From Bacteroidota bacterium (lineage in GTDB: Bacteria; Bacteroidota; Bacteroidia; Bacteroidales; JAAUTT01): a stretch of 64,000 nt of DNA. The stretch is taken from positions 1-64,000 of the forward strand of contig JAEYWD010000074.1 in assembly GCA_023429135.1 (NCBI GenBank), read 5' to 3'. Below the pieces are notes generated by a model. That model did no database searches. It saw nothing but the letters and a program-made list of their open reading frames with translations, and was not told the DNA's origin. A program made the position numbers and the translations under genes. The first letter of the stretch is position 1. Each line of letters opens with the position of its first letter. Of this stretch, positions 1-8,409 are shown one piece after another.

Positions 1-1250
1 TAATGCACTATGTGCACACCGACCATCTAGGTTCTTTGAATGTAATTACCAGCCAAAGTGGCTCCATAGAACAGGAAATGAGTTTCGATGCCTGGGGTAA
101 CCGCCGTGACCCCAACACCTGGCAAAATCTTACCACAGCACCCACCAACCCGGTTACCGACCGCGGCTTTACCGGCCACGAGCATATGGATGGGTTTAAG
201 CTTATAAACATGAACGGCAGGGTATACGACCCTGTGCTGGGCAGGTTTTTAAGTGCGGACCCGTATGTTCAATCGCCTGAATTTACCCAAAGTTACAACC
301 GGTATAGTTATGTTGTAAATAACCCGCTTAGCTTTACCGATCCGAGCGGGTATTATGTATTTGAGCCGCAAACTTTCTGGCAGGAGCAGGTCAATACAAC
401 TGCAGAACGCGGAGGATTGCTTCCTTCCGGAAACTATGGAGGAGGAGGGCCCGGTGGTTCATACACCTCTATTATTGATTGGGATATAATTGAAACTTCA
501 GAGAGTTACTCCGTATATCAATATTCATATACATACAAGTATATTTATGGTGGTGAAATTCCTCAAAAAGTTAGAGTAAATAGTCCTTTAAAATTACTAT
601 ACTCTTATTCAATATACACTCGGACATGTATTCCTGTTTACGGTTACACCCCTACTTCCATTGGTGGCCATGTTAGTGGGGATTATGGCGGGGGAAGGCC
701 TTCTATTCCCCAAGGAAAAGGGGATTTTAGAAGCGGCTATGTCAATGGTTTAGCTGGGGGCGCAAAGTCGACTTGGAAGTTTGTAAAAGGTATTGTAACT
801 TTTGATAAAGATGCTTGGATAACACTTTTCAAAGAAGCTATTGGTCCATTAGCAACAGCAGGCGAAATGGCGAAGTCTGCAACACAATTAGCTGCAGCAT
901 TACCGGATGCTACTTCTTATGATTATGGATATGGTGCTGGATTTGTTTCTGAAAAATTAGTTGAAGCTTTTATCTTACGACAGGCATCTAGAGTTAATCC
1001 ATTTGGATTTAATAATGGATATGGATTTAAAATTGGTAGGACAGAGTTTTTATATGAAAATCCAAGTGTTGGAGGAGGTACTATTTTCTCCTATAAATCT
1101 TTGTCTGGAGGTAAATTCAGATTAGATTTTCACCGTTTACCATCTTTAAACAGAGGCAATACCCTGCATTTCCATACCAATTATTGGGGTTACACAAATT
1201 CTCCACATAGAAGCTTAAATCCATTTTATTTTGGACGACCAATTAATTAA
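1..1250 (+). CDS. RHS-repeat polymorphic toxin, C-terminal part (partial at window start)
   Basis: Only the C-terminal 415 or so residues are inside the window; the frame is open at base 1, so the Met at base 3 is internal, not a start. The first 120 residues are the RHS core, with HTDHLGS near the start, the FDAWGNRR motif, a GFTGHE segment and the closing GRVYDPVLGRFLSADP and NRYSYVVNNP signature. After the core the sequence turns variable and Gly/Tyr-rich, as expected of a toxin tip. The last 80 residues carry conserved-looking histidines (RLDFHRLP, LHFHTNYWGY, PHRSLNPFYF) that would suit a nuclease-type tip, but I cannot name the toxin family. In this family the core forms a cocoon around the tip, which is cut off and delivered to competitor cells. 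The next gene starts five bases after the stop, the usual place for an immunity gene. Confidence 0.9.
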   Translation, partial: MHYVHTDHLGSLNVITSQSGSIEQEMSFDAWGNRRDPNTWQNLTTAPTNPVTDRGFTGHEHMDGFKLINMNGRVYDPVLGRFLSADPYVQSPEFTQSYNRYSYVVNNPLSFTDPSGYYVFEPQTFWQEQVNTTAERGGLLPSGNYGGGGPGGSYTSIIDWDIIETSESYSVYQYSYTYKYIYGGEIPQKVRVNSPLKLLYSYSIYTRTCIPVYGYTPTSIGGHVSGDYGGGRPSIPQGKGDFRSGYVNGLAGGAKSTWKFVKGIVTFDKDAWITLFKEAIGPLATAGEMAKSATQLAAALPDATSYDYGYGAGFVSEKLVEAFILRQASRVNPFGFNNGYGFKIGRTEFLYENPSVGGGTIFSYKSLSGGKFRLDFHRLPSLNRGNTLHFHTNYWGYTNSPHRSLNPFYFGRPIN

Positions 1251-1254
1251 AAGT

Positions 1255-1839
1255 ATGAAATTTTATAATAGAGAATTAAGCCGGGAAATAAACCTTTTAA
1301 GTATAGGTCCTTTTGATATCAATGTTTGGTATGATCAAAATCGACTGAGAAATATCTTTAAATGTTTGTTTCTAAATAATGATACAATCTTCTTCTCGTT
1401 TAAACGAGAAGAGGATTTAACTAGTGATAAAGAGCTCTCTCAACTTAGAATCAAGGTTTTTGAGACTTTTAATAAAACAGGAGAATATGTATTCCTAAAA
1501 AAATTGGATGAAGCTCGTTTTGATAGTGTTGCAAGAATAATAGTGAGTGGTGATTCTACATTTGATTTTTTATTTGATATTTGGAAGTATTTTTATAGTT
1601 GTGCTTTTTTTGTTCCTGTTGATGGTTTTACTTTTTCAGACTATATTTCTTTTCATAAAAAAATTAAGTTACAGGATAAAGGAGGAAAAAAATTGCTAGA
1701 TAAGGAGTATGCCAATTTTGAATGCATAAAAGGATTAGGTGGAGATAGTCTTTTAATTAGTTATCGAAAAAACTATCAGCTTCCAGATTTAATGAAAGCT
1801 ATTGCGGACACGCCTAATATTAATCAATGTTTTAGATAA
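1255..1839 (+). CDS. putative immunity protein for the RHS tip
   Basis: The ATG at 1255 lies five bases after the RHS stop and is preferred to an upstream TTG that would overlap the toxin. It encodes 194 residues, acidic and rich in Phe, Lys and Asp, with no signal peptide or membrane segment, so it should be cytoplasmic. I do not recognise a named family. The immunity role rests on position alone: toxin tips of RHS proteins are followed directly by cognate immunity genes. Base composition is A/T-rich compared with the RHS core, as is common for exchanged tip/immunity cassettes. A 17-base-arm hairpin follows shortly after the stop. Confidence 0.6.
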   Translation: MKFYNRELSREINLLSIGPFDINVWYDQNRLRNIFKCLFLNNDTIFFSFKREEDLTSDKELSQLRIKVFETFNKTGEYVFLKKLDEARFDSVARIIVSGDSTFDFLFDIWKYFYSCAFFVPVDGFTFSDYISFHKKIKLQDKGGKKLLDKEYANFECIKGLGGDSLLISYRKNYQLPDLMKAIADTPNINQCFR

Positions 1840-1872
1840 AATTAACCCTTTGCTAAGCTGAATGTTCATACG

Positions 1873-2117
1873 GTGCGCTAAGCGGCATTTGCAATGCCGT
1901 TTGGCGCACTGTTGATTTTGTAAATCAACTAAACATAATTTACAAATAATTGGTAACCTGCAGTTGGGCGAAGTTCCGATAACTATCGGAATTCCTTCGC
2001 TCAACTATCTTTGGTAGCACTTGCAACTGGAATAGCCAACCTGGCTGTTTTCTTACGACTTGATACTTACAACTAAACTGCTATATTTGAAAAGAAAAGC
2101 ACAGACACCAATCCGGT
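1873..2117 (+). repeat. inter-cassette RHS linker, copy A, with hairpin
   Basis: This stretch fills the gap of about 365 bases between two immunity-type genes. It opens with a hairpin (arms 1873-1889 and 1893-1909, two mismatches). From 1962 it is near-identical to 3194-3347. The last bases can be read as TAIFEKKSTDTNPV, the RHS sequence expected just before the MHYVHTDHLGS block that starts this window. It is therefore a relic of the RHS core junction left by repeated tip replacement. Confidence 0.75.
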
Positions 2118-2204
2118 CGATGGGCACCCTTTCTTCTAGATATTAAACTTATTAGTAATAAAGTTTCTGGACAAAGTCATTAAAAATATATCCTAAAATT
2201 ATAT

Positions 2205-2516
2205 ATGAAGTATTCTTCTGACACAAATGGTATAAAAGAGTTTGTAAGAAATGAATTTGGTATTAAAGTGGATGAAAACACTGTCTTTTTTAGGGATCTC
2301 CACTTAATCGGAGATGAGGCTTATTTGTTTTTGGAATTATTTTCAAAGGAGTTTGATGTCGATCTATCCAACTTTGATTTTGATGAATATTGCATAGCCG
2401 AGTCTCCTCTTTATTGGTTTGATCATTTTTTTAGAAAACACAAACACCAAAAAAAAGAATTTGATTTGCAGCATTTGCAAAAAGTTGTCAAAGAAAAGAA
2501 GTGGATAGATGTTTAA
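2205..2516 (+). CDS. DUF1493-like small acidic protein, orphan immunity candidate
   Basis: This 103-residue protein has no signal peptide. Its core (DLHLIGDEAYLFLELFSKEF, then DVDLSNFDFDEY) resembles the DUF1493 family, whose pattern is a G-D-D/E-A stretch, then F-N/D-V, then F-D-F-D-x-Y. It is clearly related to the protein at 2818-3120. No toxin gene remains directly upstream, only linker copy A, so this is probably an orphan immunity gene kept after its toxin tip was lost. DUF1493 members do occur beside polymorphic toxins, but the family has no settled biochemical role. ATG at 2205 is the only sensible start. Confidence 0.6.
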   Translation: MKYSSDTNGIKEFVRNEFGIKVDENTVFFRDLHLIGDEAYLFLELFSKEFDVDLSNFDFDEYCIAESPLYWFDHFFRKHKHQKKEFDLQHLQKVVKEKKWIDV

Positions 2517-2555
2517 ACTTTAACTTACTCTCTTGCTAAGCCGAATGTTAATTCG

Positions 2556-2668
2556 GTGCGCCAGGCGGCCTTTGCAAGGCCGTTTGTTGTCCTAGTTTGC
2601 AATAAAGGTTAATCAGAATTTTGGGCGAAGGAAATCCTTCGCCCAATTATCTATTGTAGCATTTGCTG
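2556..2668 (+). repeat. inter-cassette RHS linker, copy C (degenerate)
   Basis: This partial copy of the same linker follows the first DUF1493-like gene. A hairpin begins at 2556 (GTGCGCC..., inner arms around GGCGGCCTT and AAGGCCGTT), and the GGGCGAAGG...CCTTCGCCC hairpin block with 'tagcatttgctg' follows. The RHS-coding end seen in copies A and B is missing. Instead the copy runs into a toxin-tip remnant at about 2670. Confidence 0.65.
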
Positions 2669-2669
2669 T

Positions 2670-2804
2670 CAAATAAATTCCTCTGGGTTGGACGTAGGTT
2701 GGAGCTTGGGAGTCAAGTATGGTCCTAGTAAATGGTTTAAATCTGAACCTGAAGTAAGATTAGATCTTAATTATCAAAAAGCTCATCATTTATTTGGTAA
2801 CTAA
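2670..2804 (+). pseudogene. orphan toxin-tip remnant
   Basis: An open stretch of 44 codons ends at the TAA at 2802-2804. It reads as a protein C-terminus (for example WSLGVKYGPSKWFKSEPEV and QKAHHLFGN) but has no start and no RHS core in front of it. The next gene, a DUF1493-like protein, starts 14 bases later, so this looks like the stub of a toxin whose immunity gene survives. It was probably left when the tip was displaced by recombination. I do not recognise the toxin family. Confidence 0.5.
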
Positions 2805-2817
2805 TAATAAATTGAAT

Positions 2818-3120
2818 ATGTTAAATTCTAAACTCATTATTCTGATAGAGGAGTATAATCCTTTGAAAAGAGAAGTAGATGGAGAAATGCTGATCTACCA
2901 TGATTTGAATATTTATGGGGATGATGCTGATGAGTTGCTTAATAAGTACTCTAAAATGTTTAACGTTTCATTGAGAAATTTTAAATTTTCTGATTACTTC
3001 CCATCAGAAGGATATTTAATTTCCCAAATTTTCACAGGGTGGTTAAAAAGAAGAAAGCAGTTTAAGTATTTAAGAGTAATAGATCTAAATGAAGCTATTG
3101 AGAAGGGAGAGCTTATGTAA
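2818..3120 (+). CDS. DUF1493-like small protein, immunity candidate
   Basis: This 100-residue protein starts at the ATG at 2818; an earlier TTG would overlap the toxin remnant. The segment DLNIYGDDADELLNKYSKMF, NVSLRNFKFSDYF matches the DUF1493 pattern well (GDDA, then FNVSL, then a Phe-rich stretch and Tyr-Phe). It aligns along its length with the protein at 2205-2516, so the two are duplicated immunity-type genes that have diverged. The toxin stub directly upstream supports an immunity role. It has no signal peptide and should be cytoplasmic. Confidence 0.65.
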   Translation: MLNSKLIILIEEYNPLKREVDGEMLIYHDLNIYGDDADELLNKYSKMFNVSLRNFKFSDYFPSEGYLISQIFTGWLKRRKQFKYLRVIDLNEAIEKGELM

Positions 3121-3193
3121 ATCTTGAATTGAATTTAGAATTTTCTAATTTTCTTCTGATGGCCATAGTTTGCCATAACACTTTAATCGAAGC

Positions 3194-3363
3194 AGTTGGG
3201 CGAAGGTTTTCCTTCGCTCAGCTATCTTGGTAGCATTTGCTACCGGAATAGCCAACTTGGCTGTTTTCTTACGACTTACTACTTACTACTTGATACTTAC
3301 GACTAAACTGCTATATTTGAAAAGAAAAGCACAGACACCAATCCGGTAATGCACTACGTGCAT
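3194..3363 (+). repeat. inter-cassette RHS linker, copy B, ending in RHS core bases
   Basis: This copy is near-identical to 1962-2117 and closes the cassette array. It extends further than copy A. Bases 3333-3363 can be read as TDTNPVMHYVHT, which is exactly the RHS sequence at the start of this window. After that the homology ends abruptly. A short heptamer array (cgactta/ctactta/ctacttg/atactta) lies at about 3267-3302. The gap 3121-3403 holds nothing else I can identify. Confidence 0.75.
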
Positions 3364-3403
3364 ACAAAAAGAAAAAAGCAGGACTTTATTTCCGGTTCCA
3401 TAA

Positions 3404-3652
3404 TTATCTTTCACTTGCGATTTTCAATAATATCTCCGACATTAACCTGAGTTGATAAAGGGCTGTTTTCTCTTTCGTATCAATTAAATAATTGGAATGG
3501 TATAAGGCAATTTCATGTATCAGCATTATTTCTTCAGCTAATTCAGATGGTTCGTTTATTACAGTCAGCTCCAGCCACTCAAGTTGAGCAGCGCTGAATG
3601 GAGGGGCGACTTTGTTATGTTCTTCAGGGGATTGACTGGGGTTCATAATCAT
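3404..3652 (-). CDS. small hypothetical helical protein
   Basis: This gene encodes 82 residues, read divergently from the HTH regulator at 3814. The start is the ATG at 3652 or the one two codons later. The N-terminus is Pro/Ser-rich and the rest is predicted helical and acidic (for example EWLELTVINEPSELAEEIML), with no signal peptide or membrane segment. I recognise no family. The divergent arrangement with a phage-repressor-type regulator suggests the pair shares the A/T-rich promoter region 3653-3813. It could be a small regulatory partner, but nothing in the sequence proves that. Confidence 0.5.
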   Translation of the reverse strand: MIMNPSQSPEEHNKVAPPFSAAQLEWLELTVINEPSELAEEIMLIHEIALYHSNYLIDTKEKTALYQLRLMSEILLKIASER

Positions 3653-3813
3653 TATTTTGTTGAAAGGTTTTATGATTGTTTGAGCTCAGTTGATAAGGTT
3701 AAATAACGAATTATGTCTCATTTTTATTCATAAATTTGTAATAGCAATATTACAAACTAATTTGAAACATTCAAATATTTTTGAAATGAATTTTCGATAA
3801 TTTGCATCCACAC

Positions 3814-4242
3814 ATGAAGGCAGAAATAAACAAACGGATTGAACAATTTATTCAATATAAGCAAATGAGTGTAAACGCTTTTGCAAAGCTTTTAGGATAT
3901 GCCAGCTCGGAGAAAATAGCACGCCTGGTGAGGGACAGTAAAGCAAATCCGTCGTTCGAAATCATTTACGACATAACAAACATGTTTGTAAACGAACTTA
4001 ATGCCGAATGGTTAATTTTAGGCAAAGGAGAGATGTTAAAAGATGCCCGGCACGAAGTTCGTTACACTGCAGATATAAACCAGAAGCCTAAATCGTATAT
4101 TGCCTCGGAACCTGATCAGCCCCGGTTGTCAGAATGCCAGGAGTGTATTATTAAAAACCAGATTATACTATCTCAACAAAAACAGGTAGAAACACTGACT
4201 GAAATAGTAAAAAAACTTACTGATAATCGTGGTAGTGAATAA
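3814..4242 (+). CDS. XRE/CI-type helix-turn-helix regulator
   Basis: The ATG at 3814 gives 142 residues; an upstream TTG at 3802 is less likely. Residues 5-65 form a Cro/CI-type helix-turn-helix (QYKQMSVNAFAKLLGYASSE, KIARLVRDSKANPSFEII), with the NAEWLILGKGEM segment typical of short phage-repressor-like regulators in Bacteroidota. The tail has a CQECIIKNQ stretch followed by a likely coiled coil (QKQVETLTEIVKKLTD) for dimerisation. There is no sensory or protease domain. It is transcribed divergently from the small gene at 3404-3652 and may regulate that gene and itself. The target is unknown. Confidence 0.75.
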   Translation: MKAEINKRIEQFIQYKQMSVNAFAKLLGYASSEKIARLVRDSKANPSFEIIYDITNMFVNELNAEWLILGKGEMLKDARHEVRYTADINQKPKSYIASEPDQPRLSECQECIIKNQIILSQQKQVETLTEIVKKLTDNRGSE

Positions 4243-4290
4243 AAGAAGATCTAATGCTCAACTATAATCGGGAATATCTCGAAAGACGAA

Positions 4291-4319
4291 ACCTTCCAGG
4301 TTTTGAAAACCTGAAAGGT
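4291..4319. repeat. palindromic intergenic repeat (AAAACCTG hairpin)
   Basis: A 14-base-arm inverted repeat (4291-4304 and 4306-4319, one mismatch) built around CAGGTTTT/AAAACCTG. It sits between the convergent ends of the HTH regulator and the RNase gene, so it may end transcription from both sides. To my knowledge the same hairpin type is common as a dispersed intergenic element in Bacteroidota. Confidence 0.6.
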
Positions 4320-4334
4320 CTAAAAACAAATTAC

Positions 4335-4380
4335 CATCGACTCCTGTATTCCTCTGTGGTCCATCGACCGTGGACTGAGG
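4335..4380 (-). repeat. heptamer repeat family, short copy
   Basis: This copy has the words CATCGAC, TGTGGTC, CATCGAC, CGTGGAC in 7-base steps. It matches the minus orientation of the dispersed heptanucleotide family best seen at 8410, 13228, 22613 and 38234. It lies in the convergent gap before the RNase stop codon. Confidence 0.55.
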
Positions 4381-4385
4381 ACTTC

Positions 4386-5786
4386 CTAATAATTCACTTC
4401 CTCTCCCATTTCAGGGATTGAAACATTAGCAAAGCCTTTCTTTTCGAGTTCTTTTTTGAAGAATTCCTGGGCGGAGTATTCTCCATGCACCACATATACC
4501 ATCTTTACTTCACTCTTATTCTGGCAATCGAGAAAATCGAGCAATTCGTTATAGTCGGCATGACCTGAATAGGAATCCAGTTTTTGGATGTCGGCGTTTA
4601 CATGATGTTCGGTGCCAAATATTGAAACCTTTGGCACGCCACTGAGAATGCGTGCACCCAGGGTTGAAGGAGCGCAATATCCAACTGCCAATACTGTGTT
4701 CTTTGGATCGTCGATACTGTTGGCCAGGTGATGTTTTACACGCCCGGCCTCCATCATGCCCGATGCAGAGATGATTACACAAGGCTCTTTAGAGTCGTTC
4801 AGCTTTTTGGATTGTTCAACGCTCGTTACAAAATACAAGCTGTCGAAACCAAAAGGATCGGGGTCGGTTTCCATCTTATGAAGCATCAACTCGTTGAAAC
4901 ATTCTTTATGCAGACGGAAAATATTAGTGGCATTCACCGAAAGCGGACTATCCACATAGATATTTATTTTAGGAAGTTTGCCCTCGTTAAAGAAATTATT
5001 GAGGGAATAAATTACCTCCTGAGTACGGCCAACACTAAAAGAAGGAATAATCACTTTTCCCTTTTTCTTAACACAGGTCTCTTTAATAACATCGAGCAGC
5101 TTTTCCTCGGCAACTTTGGTAACTTCGTGCAGACGGTTCCCATAGGTTGATTCGGTAATAATAATATCGGCTTGTGGAAATGGTACCGGAGCTCTTAAGA
5201 TACGGTTGGTAGGACGACCCACATCGCCGGTATATGCCAAACGTATTTTGCGGTCACCTTCGTCGAAAACAAAATTGGCAACACCACTCCCTAGCAAATG
5301 TCCTGTATTGGTAAAGGTAAGTGTAACGTGACCATTCATCTTAAAAGGCTTATTGTAGGGAATACCGATAAAAAGTTCCATACACTGCTCAGCATCGGCT
5401 TTTGTATATATGGCTTCCACGGGTTCTTTGCCTTGCTTGACTCTCTTCTTGTTGAACCACTTGGTATCCTGTTCCTGAATCTTTCCGCAGTCGGCCAACA
5501 TAATCGCGCATAAATCGCGGGTTGCATGCGTACAAATTACTGTCCCCTTGAAACCAAGTTTGTATATATAGGGAATAAGTCCGGTATGGTCAATATGGGC
5601 ATGGGTAAGCACAAGATAGTCAATTTCGCCTGGATTAAAGCCCAGGTGACGGTTCATGGTATCGGTCTCGAGTCCTTTTCCCTGAAACATGCCACAATCG
5701 AGTAATATACGAATGCCTTCTTTGGTTACTATCAAATGCTTACTGCCTGTAACTTCCCGGGCAGCACCTAAAAATTTTATTTTCAT
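4386..5786 (-). CDS. beta-CASP metallo-beta-lactamase-fold RNase
   Basis: The ATG at 5786 gives 466 residues; an upstream TTG would add ten. All metal-binding motifs of the metallo-beta-lactamase fold are present: DCGMFQG, the HxHxDH motif THAHIDHTG, NTGHLLGSG and TGDVG. The beta-CASP part adds ITESTYGNRLH, SFSVGRTQE, ISASGMMEAGRVKHHL and the terminal YSGHADYNEL. This is the two-zinc RNA-processing exo/endonuclease family related to CPSF73 and archaeal/bacterial RNases, not an antibiotic-degrading enzyme. There is no signal peptide, so it acts on RNA in the cytoplasm. It is a single gene with a long leader. Length and motifs are normal. Confidence 0.93.
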   Translation of the reverse strand: MKIKFLGAAREVTGSKHLIVTKEGIRILLDCGMFQGKGLETDTMNRHLGFNPGEIDYLVLTHAHIDHTGLIPYIYKLGFKGTVICTHATRDLCAIMLADCGKIQEQDTKWFNKKRVKQGKEPVEAIYTKADAEQCMELFIGIPYNKPFKMNGHVTLTFTNTGHLLGSGVANFVFDEGDRKIRLAYTGDVGRPTNRILRAPVPFPQADIIITESTYGNRLHEVTKVAEEKLLDVIKETCVKKKGKVIIPSFSVGRTQEVIYSLNNFFNEGKLPKINIYVDSPLSVNATNIFRLHKECFNELMLHKMETDPDPFGFDSLYFVTSVEQSKKLNDSKEPCVIISASGMMEAGRVKHHLANSIDDPKNTVLAVGYCAPSTLGARILSGVPKVSIFGTEHHVNADIQKLDSYSGHADYNELLDFLDCQNKSEVKMVYVVHGEYSAQEFFKKELEKKGFANVSIPEMGEEVNY

Positions 5787-5970
5787 GGTATGGTGTTTAT
5801 TAATGCTTAAATTCAAAAATCGAAATCTAAAGGAAACGAAAAATCAACTTAATTAAAATTTTTTACATGTTTTTTTTGAAGGAAGAAAATCGGGCAGTTC
5901 AGGAATATTTTTGCTAAAGCATTGAACCAAACGATTAATCCTTACTTTTATAGCTTTAAGCGATTACATT

Positions 5971-7383
5971 ATGATGACAGGGAAAAACCAGGGAAATTTA
6001 AAACAGTCGCTATCGCTTGCTACAGCTATGATTTTGGTTGTAAGCACGGTGATCGGGTCGGGAGTTTATAAAAAGGTAGCTCCTATGGCTTCGGAGTTAT
6101 TGTCACCTGGCTTGGTCTTAACCTGCTGGGTACTGGCGGGAGTGATTTCGCTGTTTGGCGCCCTGAGCAACGCTGAAATAGCAGGAATGCTTGCTGATGC
6201 CGGTGGTGAATATGCCTATTATAAAAGAATCTATGGAAAGTTTATGGCCTTTATTTACGGATGGAGCGTTTTTGCTGTTATCAAATCGGCCACGGTTGCT
6301 TCCATTGCTTACGTATTTTCGCATTCATTAAACTCACTCATCACTTTGCCGCAACTGCCCGAATCGTGGGCACAGATTTCACTCTTCGGAGTCTTTCAGC
6401 CATTCGAGAATTTTGGGGTGAAACTGTTAACCATAATCGTTATTCTTGGCCTTACATTTATAAATTCACGCGGATTAAAAGGAGGAACCTCGTTAAGCAG
6501 GTACATTACAATTCTGGTAATTGTGGGACTTTCGTTAATTGTAATATCCAGCCTGTTTTTCGGGAATGGCAGCCTTTCCAACATAACCACCCCGGCACAG
6601 GGTTATGTGCAGAAAAACTGGTACGATTTCGATCTGATAAAAGCAATCTTCGGAGCTATGCTTGCTGCATTCTGGGCCTACGAAGGCTGGAACGGAATAG
6701 GATTTTTAGGGTCCGAAATCAAAAATCCTAAGAGAAATATACCCATTGCCCTCTTTGGCGGAATGACTATCATTATTGCAGCCTATACACTGGTCAATTT
6801 CACTTATTTGTATGTTATACCAATCGACCGGTTAATAGACGTTTTCAAATCTCAGAACGAAGTGGCGGCGATTGCTGTAATTGGTAGTTTTGCAGGTGTA
6901 ATTGGCACTACAATTCTGACCATACTAATTATAATTACCGTTTTGGGATGTACCAACAGCACCATATTGATGCCCCCCAGAATATACTATGCCATGGCAA
7001 AGGATAAACTGTTCTTTCCAAAGGCTGGCAATATTCACCCAAAGTATAACACCCCTGTTTACGCGTTGTGGATACAGGGTATCTGGGCATCGGTACTTGT
7101 CCTTTCGGGAAGTTTCGATCAACTTACCGATATGCTGGTTTTTGCAGCCTTCTTTTTTTATGGATCAACCACTCTGGGCGTTTTTATCATGCGAAAAAAA
7201 GAACCGACTCTGGAACGGCCTTACAAAGTCTGGGGTTATCCTGTCGTTCCTGCCTTCTTTTTGGTATTTTGTGCAGCGCTGGTTGTTATCACCTTCTTTT
7301 CGAAACCACGTGAAGCTATGATTGGCCTGATGCTGATGCTGACCGGTATTCCTTTTTATTTTTACTGGCGCAGATCAGTTTAA
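5971..7383 (+). CDS. APC-family amino acid permease
   Basis: This 470-residue membrane protein has about twelve hydrophobic segments. The first holds the APC-superfamily signature (STVIGSGVYKKV, equivalent to the G-S/A-G substrate loop). A GGEYAYYKRIYG motif after segment two and the conserved FWAYEGWNGIGFLGSEIKNP region in segment six are typical of the LAT/SteT-like amino acid exchangers. The substrate cannot be read from sequence. It starts at ATG 5971 or the adjacent Met. Its end overlaps the stop of the convergent GlxA-type gene by nine bases. Confidence 0.9.
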   Translation: MMTGKNQGNLKQSLSLATAMILVVSTVIGSGVYKKVAPMASELLSPGLVLTCWVLAGVISLFGALSNAEIAGMLADAGGEYAYYKRIYGKFMAFIYGWSVFAVIKSATVASIAYVFSHSLNSLITLPQLPESWAQISLFGVFQPFENFGVKLLTIIVILGLTFINSRGLKGGTSLSRYITILVIVGLSLIVISSLFFGNGSLSNITTPAQGYVQKNWYDFDLIKAIFGAMLAAFWAYEGWNGIGFLGSEIKNPKRNIPIALFGGMTIIIAAYTLVNFTYLYVIPIDRLIDVFKSQNEVAAIAVIGSFAGVIGTTILTILIIITVLGCTNSTILMPPRIYYAMAKDKLFFPKAGNIHPKYNTPVYALWIQGIWASVLVLSGSFDQLTDMLVFAAFFFYGSTTLGVFIMRKKEPTLERPYKVWGYPVVPAFFLVFCAALVVITFFSKPREAMIGLMLMLTGIPFYFYWRRSV

Positions 7384-8364
7384 ATTCATTTCCATAGATT
7401 TGCCATAACGTTGACGGTATTCGAGCGGCGATACTCCGGTATACTTTTTAAAGGTTGTGCGGAAAGCTTTAATATCGGAATACCCCACTGAAAACATAAT
7501 GGAATAAATATTTTCGCGGGTCGATTCGAGGCTTTTCTTAGCCGCTTCAATCTTCACCCGCTGTATGTATTCGGCTACGGTATTGGAGGTTGCTTTCTTG
7601 AATCGTCGCTCAAAGTTTCTTCTCCCCAGATAGGTTAACGAAGCAAGCTCTTCCACCGTTATGCGGTTAGTGAAATTTGCCTCGATAAATTCCTGTGCTT
7701 TGATAATATGCTCATCCTCGTGATCTTTTTGCGACTTAAAAATTGTAAAGGGTGACTGGCTCACACGCCCGATATCAATCTGGAAGACCTTTGCACAGTA
7801 TATGGCCATTTCCCTGCCTGCATACTTTTCGATCAGATACAATATCAGGTTCAGGTAAGAATAGGCACCTCCGCTGGAATAAATGCCCTTCTCATCGGTG
7901 ATTATAGTTTCAGAAATCAGATTTACATCAGGGAACATCTGTCGGAACGCATCAGCGACTATCCAATGTGTAGCACATTTCCTGTTTTTGAGTAATCCTG
8001 TGGCTGCCAGTAAAAAAGCACCAACACAAAGACTGGCAACTTCGGCCCCGTTTTCGTATTGTTTTTTGATCCATGCTATAAGTTCGAAGTTCAGTTCGAT
8101 GGCTTGTTGAAGGTCTCCGTGAGGTGCCGGAATAATGATCAGATCGGTTTTAAAACTATCCTGAATGGTTTTGTGGGCATGAATAGTGAATATCCCGTTG
8201 TTGAACGACGATTCCTTATCTATACCAATCAGTTCAACTTTGAATGCCGGATCTTTTTCCATGCTCCGCATTACTTCGTTCACCATATTAAAAACTTTGT
8301 GAGGGCCTTCAATGGAACCGACTACCGCATCGCCGGCGGGAAGGAGAATTGAAATGTGTTTCAT
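7375..8364 (-). CDS. GlxA-family AraC regulator with DJ-1/PfpI-like domain
   Basis: The protein has 329 residues. Residues 1-190 form a DJ-1/PfpI (class I amidotransferase-like) domain with the nucleophile-elbow region VASLCVGAFLLAATG, used for ligand sensing in this family and usually not catalytic. Residues 215-320 are a two-helix AraC DNA-binding domain (VEELASLTYLGRRNFERRFK; later SIMFSVGYSDIKAFRTTFKK, TGVSPLEYRQRYG). GlxA-type regulators control nitrogen or osmolyte catabolism genes elsewhere, but the target here is unknown. It faces the APC permease tail to tail. The upstream gap (8365-8798) is filled by a 91-bp tandem repeat. Confidence 0.9.
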   Translation of the reverse strand: MKHISILLPAGDAVVGSIEGPHKVFNMVNEVMRSMEKDPAFKVELIGIDKESSFNNGIFTIHAHKTIQDSFKTDLIIIPAPHGDLQQAIELNFELIAWIKKQYENGAEVASLCVGAFLLAATGLLKNRKCATHWIVADAFRQMFPDVNLISETIITDEKGIYSSGGAYSYLNLILYLIEKYAGREMAIYCAKVFQIDIGRVSQSPFTIFKSQKDHEDEHIIKAQEFIEANFTNRITVEELASLTYLGRRNFERRFKKATSNTVAEYIQRVKIEAAKKSLESTRENIYSIMFSVGYSDIKAFRTTFKKYTGVSPLEYRQRYGKSMEMNLN

Positions 8365-8409
8365 ATTTCTATAACTATTTTAGTACAATCAATATTTATA
8401 TAGTTCAAA

